Source of the DNA: Chloroflexota bacterium
GTDB lineage: Bacteria > Chloroflexota > Limnocylindria > QHBO01
Direction: 5' to 3'
Assembly (NCBI GenBank): GCA_023250255.1
Contig: JAHFBB010000013.1
Coordinates: 1 to 10,940 of the forward strand
Length of the DNA: 10,940 nucleotides
Shown here piece after piece: positions 5,605 to 10,940 of the stretch (positions are counted from its first letter, which is position 1; every line of letters starts with the position of its first letter). Under the pieces are notes generated by a model. The model ran no database searches and was not told where the DNA came from. It worked only from the letters and a program-made list of their open reading frames with translations. The position numbers and the translations under genes were made by a program.

Positions 5605-7279
5605 GCCCTTCGTCTGGCAGGAGTTGGACGCGCCGGTTCGGCTCGCTTCCGCGTGAACGACTCATGATGCTGTTCCGCTCGGCGAGCTGGTGCTGGAGGC
5701 GTCGGATGTACGCATTCTGCGGGGCCAGCTCCACTGGCCGGCCGCTGTCCTGGACCAGACCAATGGCCTCCGCGGTCTCGTTCAGCGCGGCCTGGCTGGG
5801 ATCCACTTCGAGCTCGTACACGTTTGCCAGCAGGGCTTCCATCTGGACGATGGTGTTCGTCTTGAGCACGAAGATCGGCGTGCCATTCGATTCCGCATCC
5901 CGAAGCGCGGCAGGCTTGCGGCGGTAATAGGTGCGCAGGGTGACGACCGCGTCCGCGTCGTCGAGTTCAGGGGCGACGGTGACCGGCACGGCCAGTTCGC
6001 GAACCGCCTGCTCGAGGCGCTTGCGGCTCACGCCGTAGGCGAACACGGTCATGGGCTTCAGGCCCGATGCACGACTCTGACGGGTCAGTTCCGGCTCGGC
6101 GTCGGACGGCACCCGGGTCGCCTCGCGGACGGGCGTCTCGGGGGAGGACCGGCGCGGGCCTGAACCTCCGGGCAGGGGACGGAGTCCGACCGGCTGGCGT
6201 CTCGGGAGTCCCCCGGCGATCTCCGGCGTGGCGAAGATGGCCGCTCCGGCCTGCGCCTCGTGGATCCGGTAGTCGTACATGATCTGCGCGCGCACCTGGC
6301 CGGATTCGTCCCGCCAGCGGGATTCAGGCGGGACCATGTGACCGCGGAGGATGGCGTCGATCGTCTCCGCCACTTCCCGATGCACGATGACCCTGTCGCG
6401 CTCCACGATCTCGACCACCACGTCGAAGGTCGGTGGTGCCTTGCGCTCGAGGACGCTCTTCTGGGTTCCGCGCCGGCGGGCTTCTTCGTCACCCAGGGTG
6501 ACTGTCTGGATACCGCCAATGAGGTCGCTCAGGGTCGGATTGAGCATGAGGTTGTCGAGGGTGTTGCCGTGGGCCGTTCCCACCAGTTGGACGCCCCGCT
6601 CGGCGATGGTCCGGGCAGCGCCGGCCTCGAGTTCGGTGCCGATCTCGTCGATCACGATGACTTCGGGCATGTGGTTCTCCACCGCCTCGATCATCACCGC
6701 GTGCTGCTCGGCCGGGATGCGGACCTGCATCCGCCGCGCGTCGCCGATTCCCGGATGCGGAATGTCTCCGTCGCCGGCGATCTCGTTGCTCGTATCGACC
6801 ACCACCACCCGCTTGCCGAGGTCGTCGGCGAGGACCCGGGCCACCTCGCGCAGCATGGTCGTCTTGCCGATCCCCGGGCGGCCCAGCAGTAGGACGCTCT
6901 GGCCGCCCTCGACGATGTCGCGAATGATGTCGATCGTGCCGAACACCGCCCGACCGATTCGACAGGTCAGGCCCACGACCTTGCCGGACCGATTGCGAAT
7001 GGCGCTGATCCGGTGGAGCGTCCGCTCGATCCCGGCCCGGTTGTCGCCACCGAAGGCGCCGATCCGTTCGGTGACGTAGGCAATGTCCTCCTCGCTGACC
7101 TCGCGGTCGGCGAGCTCCTCCTCACCGTGGATGAAGCGGGCCTCCGGCCTGCGGCCGAGGTCCATCACCACCTCGAGCAGATCCGAGCGGTCCCTCAGAT
7201 CTCCGAGGCGATTGACGATCTCCGGCGGGAGTGCCGCCAGCAGGTTGTCGAGGTCGTCGGTTGTTTCGTGTCGCGGCAC
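5591..7279 (-). CDS. SpoIIIAA/Ycf45-like AAA ATPase with C-terminal R3H domain
   Basis: This is a large P-loop ATPase of the type found in cyanobacteria, plastids (ycf45) and other bacteria; its cellular role is poorly known. In numbering from the upstream ATG at 7303, Walker A is GRPGIGKTT (141-149) and Walker B is EVIVIDEIG (214-222). Then come GTAHG (242-246) and a SpoIIIAA-like core to about 300. A low-complexity Pro/Arg/Ser linker spans about 365-412, and the C-terminal region ends in an R3H motif (Arg534-xxx-His538 in AYIRRLQHQLAER), a fold that usually binds single-stranded nucleic acid. I prefer GTG at 7279 because AAAGGA (7291-7286) lies 6 bases upstream; the ATG at 7303 overlaps the preceding TAA by one base but has no ribosome-binding site. 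The 3' end overlaps tmk. A sporulation role should not be assumed from the SpoIIIAA likeness. Confidence 0.9.
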   Translation of the reverse strand: MPRHETTDDLDNLLAALPPEIVNRLGDLRDRSDLLEVVMDLGRRPEARFIHGEEELADREVSEEDIAYVTERIGAFGGDNRAGIERTLHRISAIRNRSGKVVGLTCRIGRAVFGTIDIIRDIVEGGQSVLLLGRPGIGKTTMLREVARVLADDLGKRVVVVDTSNEIAGDGDIPHPGIGDARRMQVRIPAEQHAVMIEAVENHMPEVIVIDEIGTELEAGAARTIAERGVQLVGTAHGNTLDNLMLNPTLSDLIGGIQTVTLGDEEARRRGTQKSVLERKAPPTFDVVVEIVERDRVIVHREVAETIDAILRGHMVPPESRWRDESGQVRAQIMYDYRIHEAQAGAAIFATPEIAGGLPRRQPVGLRPLPGGSGPRRSSPETPVREATRVPSDAEPELTRQSRASGLKPMTVFAYGVSRKRLEQAVRELAVPVTVAPELDDADAVVTLRTYYRRKPAALRDAESNGTPIFVLKTNTIVQMEALLANVYELEVDPSQAALNETAEAIGLVQDSGRPVELAPQNAYIRRLQHQLAERNSIMSRSRGSEPNRRVQLLPDEGRAWR

Positions 7280-7285
7280 GCCGCT

Positions 7286-7291
7286 TCCTTT
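7286..7291 (-). promoter_or_regulatory. Shine-Dalgarno sequence of the R3H ATPase gene
   Basis: AAAGGA precedes GTG at 7279 by 6 bases. It lies downstream of the alternative ATG at 7303, which favours the shorter protein. Confidence 0.55.
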
Positions 7292-7302
7292 CTGGCTCAC
7301 CA

Positions 7303-8376
7303 TTAGATCGCCGGCACGAGTGCCGGGGCACGCACGCGGCCCAGGACTTCGCGGACCATCATCGTCACCCGTCCAACCGGTTCGAAGCCGACATCGGTCG
7401 CCGCCTGCAGGCCGGCATGCTCATATGTTCGCACCGGAGACAGGATTCCTGCTGCACGGGCGTCCGCCGACAGCCCTGCCAGCACCGCGGTCAGGAAGGC
7501 GGAGCCATCGGACCCGTCGCGCACGAAGAACCGCAGGTAGCCCGGTCCCTCGCGGCAGGCACCGTGCTGAGCGAAACCGGCCGCCCGCTGGTCGGCGGGG
7601 TTCAGCCAGCCGTTCACCGACTGGAAGTGCAGGAGTGGATTCAGGCTCGAACGGGGGACCACGCCCTCATGACCGGCGTCCTGCCAGTCTGCCGCCGCGT
7701 AGCCCTCCATGCGTGCCACGGCGGGCGGAGTGGAATGGGACCACAGGTCGAACAGGTGCCAGGCGTCGGCTGGGTTCGCCGGCTGGAGGGTCGGCGCCGG
7801 CTTTGCGGTCGGGAGGGGAGCGAGGCTCCCGGCCCGACCATCGGCGCGACGCCACCCCCGGAACCAGCCGCCGCCGCCGCGATCGGACTCGGGCGGGCGA
7901 TACAGGATCTCCTCCTGGGCATACGCCGCGAATCCGGCCTGGCCGAACAGCTCGGCGTTCTCGGGTACGTCAGCACAGGCGGCGAACAGCCGGGGGACGT
8001 TTCGGCCGGCCGCTTCGGCAATGAGGCTGTTCAGCAACTGCCAGCGAACTTCCTGAGCCTGCGCACCGGGCAGGGCGTCCAGCTCAATGACCACCCAGTC
8101 CGCCCGGCGAGGCTCCTCGATGGCCCGGCTGCTGCCAAGGAGGGTCCCGTCCCCGTCGGCAACCAGGTGCAGGGATGGCGCGCGCAGCGGCAACCAGGAC
8201 GGGATAAGGGTGGACATCTCGATCCGTGGCTGGCTGGCGGGTGGCGCCGGGACGCCGAGGCTGCGACGATGCGAATCCGCGGATGCGTGAACCTGCCGCG
8301 AGAGCATGCCCAGCGCCGGTCCGTCCGTGATCCGGGCCGCGCGGATGAGGTCAGCTGCGAGTCCGTTGGCGCTCAC
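7303..8376 (-). CDS. Putative tandem GNAT-fold acetyltransferase-like protein
   Basis: The 357-residue product looks like two GNAT-type halves joined by a Gly/Arg-rich linker around residues 168-190. The first half (about 10-165) opens with DLIRAARITDGPALGMLSRQ, a typical beta1-alpha1 GNAT start, and ends with NAELFGQAGFAAYAQEEILYR, like the terminal G-F-x-x-x strand of the fold. The second half (about 200-350) has ADAWHLFDLWSHSTPP, then GPGYLRFFVRDG, and closes with AGLQAATDVGFEPVGRVTMMVREVLGR. A clear acetyl-CoA pyrophosphate loop (Q/RxxGxG/A) is not obvious in either half, so enzyme activity is uncertain. The start is GTG at 8376, overlapping the pdxT stop by 4 bases (GTGA), and its TAA overlaps a possible ATG of the next gene by one base. 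Substrate is unknown; the neighbours give no firm clue. Confidence 0.7.
   Translation of the reverse strand: MSANGLAADLIRAARITDGPALGMLSRQVHASADSHRRSLGVPAPPASQPRIEMSTLIPSWLPLRAPSLHLVADGDGTLLGSSRAIEEPRRADWVVIELDALPGAQAQEVRWQLLNSLIAEAAGRNVPRLFAACADVPENAELFGQAGFAAYAQEEILYRPPESDRGGGGWFRGWRRADGRAGSLAPLPTAKPAPTLQPANPADAWHLFDLWSHSTPPAVARMEGYAAADWQDAGHEGVVPRSSLNPLLHFQSVNGWLNPADQRAAGFAQHGACREGPGYLRFFVRDGSDGSAFLTAVLAGLSADARAAGILSPVRTYEHAGLQAATDVGFEPVGRVTMMVREVLGRVRAPALVPAI
7311..7326. repeat. Perfect inverted repeat at the 3' end of the GNAT-like gene
   Basis: CCGGCAC and GTGCCGG flank two bases, inside the last codons of the GNAT-like gene. As RNA it could form a 6-bp stem with a 4-base loop, about 20 bases before the ribosome-binding site of the next gene. 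Pairing could equally be a by-product of GC-rich codons. Confidence 0.4.
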
Positions 8377-8984
8377 CCGACGGCAGCCGCCTGCGCGGCG
8401 CGTCGGGAACCCACCAGCGCCAGGAACAATTGGTGGACGCGCCGGTCGGTCGTCAGCTCGGGATGGAAAGCGGTCGCCAGCAGATTGCCCTGGCGGACGG
8501 CCGCCGTCCGGCCGGCGGGATCGCGCGCCAGGACTTCGACCGCGGGTCCTGCATCGGTCACTGCCGGAGCCCGGATGAAGACCGCGTGCAACGGCGCGTC
8601 CCCCACGGCCGGCATATCGAGATTGGCCTCGAACGAGTCCAGTTGGCGCCCGTACGCGTTCCGCCGGACCTCGACGTCCAGGACGGCCACAGCCGGCTCG
8701 TCGCCATCGCCGATTCGCCTGGCCAGCAGGATCATGCCCGCGCAGGTTCCGAACATGGGAATGCCGGCATCGGCCAGCGCACGGATCGGCTCGAGGAGGT
8801 CGTAGGCGACCATCAGTTTGCGGATGGCGGTGCTTTCGCCACCCGGCAGGACCAATCCCTCGATGCCCGCCAGATCGCGCGGCAATCGAACCTCAACCGG
8901 CTCGGCGCCAACGGCACGGAGCGCTTCAGCGTGTGGACGAACGGCGCCCTGGAGGGCGAGGATGCCGACGCGAGCGAGCGTCAC
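8373..8984 (-). CDS. pdxT: Pyridoxal 5'-phosphate synthase glutaminase subunit PdxT
   Basis: PdxT is the class-I-type glutaminase that releases ammonia from glutamine and delivers it to PdxS for vitamin B6 synthesis. The 203-residue protein contains LPGGESTAIRKLM (residues 46-58), the nucleophile Cys81 in GTCAGM, RNAYGRQLDSFE near 108-119, and FHPELT with His174 and Glu176, which complete the catalytic triad. I set the start at GTG 8984, four bases after the pdxS stop, with GGTG just upstream; this begins right before the first strand ARVGILALQG. A longer frame to 9059 exists but overlaps pdxS and is a shadow. The 3' end overlaps the GNAT-like gene. Identification is very secure. Confidence 0.97.
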   Translation of the reverse strand: MTLARVGILALQGAVRPHAEALRAVGAEPVEVRLPRDLAGIEGLVLPGGESTAIRKLMVAYDLLEPIRALADAGIPMFGTCAGMILLARRIGDGDEPAVAVLDVEVRRNAYGRQLDSFEANLDMPAVGDAPLHAVFIRAPAVTDAGPAVEVLARDPAGRTAAVRQGNLLATAFHPELTTDRRVHQLFLALVGSRRAAQAAAVG

Positions 8985-8988
8985 CGAT

Positions 8989-9879
8989 TCACCAGCCGCG
9001 GACAGCCAGCCGCTCCTCGACGGGGATCTCGGAGAGCTCGAGCCCGTGCATCGGCTCACCCAGACCGGTGCTCACCTCGGCCAGGATGTCGGGGTTGTCA
9101 TAGTGGGTGGTGGCCTTGACGATGGCCTTGGCCACTCGCTCGGGGTGCTCGCTCTTGAAAATGCCCGAGCCGACGAACACCGCCTCCGCCCCGAGCTGGC
9201 GCATGAGCGCGGCATCCGCGGGTGTGGCGACCCCTCCGGCGCTGAAGTTGGGAACCGGCAACTCACCGAGTTCGGCGACCTGCTGGACCACTGCCAGCGG
9301 AGCCCGGAGTTCCTTGGCGGCGGCGAACAATTCCTCCGGCCGGAGGGCGCGCAACTGGGCAATGCCCCTCTTCACCGCGCGCATATGGCGAACGGCCTCG
9401 ACGATGTTTCCCGTGCCGGCCTCGCCCTTGGTGCGGATCATTGCCGCTCCCTCGCCAATCCGGCGCAGGGCCTCGCCCAGATCGCGACAGCCACAGACGA
9501 ACGGCACCGCGAAGGCGTGCTTGTCGATGTGGTGTTCCTCGTCGGCGGGAGTCAGGACCTCCGACTCGTCGATGTAGTCCACCTCTAGGGATTGCAGGAT
9601 CTGGGCTTCCACGAAATGCCCGATCCGGCACTTGGCCATGACCGGGATGGTCACCGCGCCCTTGATCTCCTCGATCAGTTTCGGGTCGCTCATCCGTGCC
9701 ACGCCGCCGTACTTGCGAATATCCGACGGAACGCGCTCAAGGGCCATCACCGCCACCGCCCCGGCCTCCTCGGCAACGCGGGCGTGGTCGGCGGTCACGA
9801 CATCCATGATCACCCCGCCGGCGAGCATCCGGGCGAGGCCGACCTTGGTGGTCCAGGTACTGGTTTCGGCAGTGGTCAT
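8989..9879 (-). CDS. pdxS: Pyridoxal 5'-phosphate synthase lyase subunit PdxS
   Basis: PdxS combines ribose 5-phosphate, glyceraldehyde 3-phosphate and ammonia (from PdxT) into pyridoxal 5'-phosphate; it assembles as a dodecamer with PdxT. The 296-residue protein has the typical length and near-invariant motifs: GGVIMDVV with Asp26, VMAKCRIGHFVEAQ with Lys83 (the ribose-binding lysine), VCGCRDLGEALRRI, and IRTKGEAGTGNIVEA with Lys151 (the second lysine), then NFSAGGVATPADAALMRQLG. The start is ATG at 9879, with a short GGA 6 bases upstream and a TACAAT hexamer 9 bases upstream. It is the first gene of the long minus-strand operon and is divergent from the GlsB-like gene. Identification is certain. 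Confidence 0.98.
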   Translation of the reverse strand: MTTAETSTWTTKVGLARMLAGGVIMDVVTADHARVAEEAGAVAVMALERVPSDIRKYGGVARMSDPKLIEEIKGAVTIPVMAKCRIGHFVEAQILQSLEVDYIDESEVLTPADEEHHIDKHAFAVPFVCGCRDLGEALRRIGEGAAMIRTKGEAGTGNIVEAVRHMRAVKRGIAQLRALRPEELFAAAKELRAPLAVVQQVAELGELPVPNFSAGGVATPADAALMRQLGAEAVFVGSGIFKSEHPERVAKAIVKATTHYDNPDILAEVSTGLGEPMHGLELSEIPVEERLAVRGW

Positions 9880-9918
9880 CAGGATTCCATTGTACCGATA
9901 CGCTAGATTGCGCCCGAC
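9880..9918. promoter_or_regulatory. 39-base divergent control region between pdxS and the GlsB-like gene
   Basis: Both start codons face away from this short gap. On the minus strand TACAAT (9894-9889) lies exactly 9 bases before the pdxS ATG; on the plus strand TAGATT (9904-9909) lies exactly 9 bases before the ATG at 9919. Both fit TANNNT, and a -10 at that distance would start transcripts within a few bases of the ATG. No -35 match is visible on either side. The plus-strand gene has no ribosome-binding site here, so a leaderless message is plausible for it. Confidence 0.4.
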
Positions 9919-10191
9919 ATGCTCATCCTTGGCATCATCCTGTGGGGAATGCTCCTGGGCGCCGCCGCCCAGTGGCTGCTGCGCGGCAACTCCCGCCAGC
10001 CGCGCGATTGGGGCGAGGCATTGGTCGCGGGCCTGCTCGGCAGTTTCGTCGGCGGGCTGCTGGGAGGCCTGATCGCCGGCGAGGGCCTCGAGCTCCAGCC
10101 GAGCGGGATCATCGGCTCGATCATCGGAGCGGTCATCGTGCTCGTGATCTGGCGAGCCCTCCGTGGTGGGTCAACCAAGGCCAGCAGCTGA
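9919..10191 (+). CDS. GlsB/YeaQ/YmgE family small membrane protein
   Basis: The 90-residue product is a small hydrophobic protein of the group once called transglycosylase-associated; its function is not established, and some members respond to general stress. Three membrane segments are visible at residues about 1-21, 35-54 and 62-81. They are rich in Gly, with AGLLGSFVGGLLGGLIAG in the second and GIIGSIIGAVIVLVIWR in the third, which is the family pattern. The tail is short and polar. The ATG at 9919 has no Shine-Dalgarno sequence but a -10-like TAGATT 9 bases upstream. It is divergent from pdxS and 31 bases upstream of the HNH gene. Confidence 0.88.
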   Translation: MLILGIILWGMLLGAAAQWLLRGNSRQPRDWGEALVAGLLGSFVGGLLGGLIAGEGLELQPSGIIGSIIGAVIVLVIWRALRGGSTKASS

Positions 10192-10205
10192 CGATTGCTA
10201 TCATC

Positions 10206-10222
10206 CGGGCGGGAGTCGCCCG
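10206..10222 (+). promoter_or_regulatory. Hairpin carrying the ribosome-binding site of the HNH gene
   Basis: CGGGCG (10206-10211) and CGCCCG (10217-10222) pair perfectly around a GGAGT loop, directly against the ATG at 10223. The loop contains the GGAG that would bind the ribosome. A TATCAT hexamer (10199-10204) sits just before it and could be a -10 element; if so, the transcript would start inside the stem and could not form it. Confidence 0.5.
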
Positions 10223-10750
10223 ATGATCAACGCACCGGTCCTTGTTCTCAACCAGAATTACGAGCCGCTCAACGTCTGTGATATCAGGCGGGCGTTCCGA
10301 CTGCTCGGCGCCGACAAGGCCGAACTGGTTGCCCGCAATCACCAGGTCATCCACACCCCCACCCTGGCCATCGACGCGCCATCGGTCATCCGCCTGATCT
10401 ATCTCATTCGCCGACCACAGCCACGAGTGAAGTTGTCGCGGCGAGAAGTCTTTGTCCGTGATCGGCACACCTGCCAGTACTGCGGCACCACCGGCCACGA
10501 CTTGACCATCGACCACGTGATGCCTCGCCATCGGGGAGGCCGGCATGAATGGGAGAACCTGGTGGCGGCCTGCCGGTCATGCAACCACCGCAAGGGAGCC
10601 AAGACTCTCGACGAATCGCGGATGCATCTGCTGCGCGATCCCCGCGCTCCACGAGCTGACGTGCGCTACCTGTACGGGTCGTACCTGTCCGACGAGCGCA
10701 ACGGCGCCTGGCGCGACTTCCTGTTCATGGGCGACACGCCACGGAACTGA
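10223..10750 (+). CDS. HNH endonuclease-fold protein
   Basis: The 175-residue product belongs to a common HNH family found as a stand-alone chromosomal gene in many bacteria, of unknown target. After an N-terminal region (VLVLNQNYEPLNVCDIRRAF at 6-25) comes the zinc-stabilised HNH module: CQYC at 84-87, catalytic-type DH at 97-98 within TIDHVMPRHRGG, Asn112, and CRSCNHRKG at 117-125. All zinc cysteines and the active-site His are present, so it is probably competent. I chose ATG at 10223, preceded by GGGAG with a 7-base gap; a longer frame to 10163 overlaps the GlsB-like gene and has no site. Nothing nearby (methylase, integrase, phage genes) points to restriction or mobility. Confidence 0.9.
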   Translation: MINAPVLVLNQNYEPLNVCDIRRAFRLLGADKAELVARNHQVIHTPTLAIDAPSVIRLIYLIRRPQPRVKLSRREVFVRDRHTCQYCGTTGHDLTIDHVMPRHRGGRHEWENLVAACRSCNHRKGAKTLDESRMHLLRDPRAPRADVRYLYGSYLSDERNGAWRDFLFMGDTPRN

Positions 10751-10940
10751 TCGTCACCCCGCCGGTCGGGGTGGCCACCGTCCTCGACACCCTGACCGAT
10801 GCCGGCCAGCAGGCCGCGCTCGTCGGCGGCTGCATCCGCGACCTGGTCTCGGGGTCCGTGCCCGATGACTGGGACGTGGCGACATCTGCGCCGCCAGAAC
10901 AGGTCGTTGCCTTGTTCCCCGGGTCAACCTGGGAAAACCG
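10747..10940 (+). CDS. tRNA nucleotidyltransferase (CCA-adding enzyme / poly(A) polymerase family), 5' part only
   Basis: The 64 complete codons before the window edge match the N-terminus of class II nucleotidyltransferases that add CCA to tRNA 3' ends. LVGGCIRDLVSG is the GG-x-x-RD motif and DDWDVATSAPPEQVVALFP contains the catalytic DxD (D-W-D). The start is unclear. A CTG at 10747 overlaps the HNH stop (CTGA) and would include TPPVGVATVLDTL, a segment usually present in the family, but has no good ribosome-binding site. The first conventional choice is GTG at 10771, which would trim that segment. The HNH gene is directly upstream, so the two are probably co-transcribed. Whether it adds the full CCA cannot be told from this fragment. 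Confidence 0.88.
   Translation, partial: MIVTPPVGVATVLDTLTDAGQQAALVGGCIRDLVSGSVPDDWDVATSAPPEQVVALFPGSTWEN

Noticed and set aside
5591..7303. SpoIIIAA likeness as evidence for sporulation
   Set aside because: The architecture with an R3H domain matches the Ycf45-type group found in non-sporulating lineages, and no other sporulation gene is present.
7231..8805. Long plus-strand open frame opposite the GNAT-like gene and pdxT
   Set aside because: It is antisense to well-supported genes, low in complexity and without any recognisable domain.
10223..10750. HNH gene as a sign of a homing, phage or restriction element
   Set aside because: No intein, intron, integrase, methylase or phage genes adjoin it, and this HNH family is common as a single chromosomal gene.

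Overview
The window is high-GC bacterial chromosomal DNA, densely packed with core genes. No mobile element, CRISPR array, tRNA or rRNA is visible. The gene set is a subunit-type NuoABCD cluster, PdxS/PdxT, a SpoIIIAA-like ATPase with an R3H domain, Tmk next to a YaaQ/DarA-type protein, and GTG/TTG (probably also CTG) starts. Together with the high GC this suggests a Chloroflexota-like bacterium, perhaps of the Limnocylindria type. That placement is an inference from gene content and was not tested by a phylogeny.

Layout, right to left on the minus strand: an apparent operon starts at pdxS (9879) and runs pdxS - pdxT - tandem GNAT-like protein - SpoIIIAA/R3H ATPase - tmk - cyclic-di-AMP receptor-like gene - DinB-like gene - nucleotidyltransferase-like gene, ending at 2833. 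Most junctions overlap by 1 to 14 bases or are only a few bases apart, so the genes are probably co-transcribed and partly translationally coupled. The exception is a 61-base gap, with a run of nine G, in front of the receptor gene. A 160-base gap (2673-2832) holding two GC-rich inverted repeats then precedes a second minus-strand operon, nuoA - nuoB - nuoC - nuoD, which leaves the window at position 1 within nuoD. Its products are the membrane subunit NuoA and the peripheral-arm subunits B, C and D, which surround the N2 cluster and quinone site of respiratory complex I.

On the plus strand, divergent from pdxS across only 39 bases, lie a small GlsB/YeaQ-type membrane protein, an HNH-nuclease-fold protein, and the start of a CCA-adding enzyme / poly(A) polymerase-type tRNA nucleotidyltransferase that leaves the window at 10940.

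Most genes are housekeeping: respiration, vitamin B6 synthesis, dTTP synthesis and tRNA maturation. I found no convincing new multi-gene system such as a defence island. The points most worth a second look are: a probable CTG start of nuoC with a well-placed Shine-Dalgarno sequence; a perfect 10-bp hairpin between direct repeats just before the nuoA ribosome-binding site; three poorly characterised proteins embedded in the pdxST-tmk operon; a changed residue in the Tmk DRX motif; and the very short divergent control region between pdxS and glsB.
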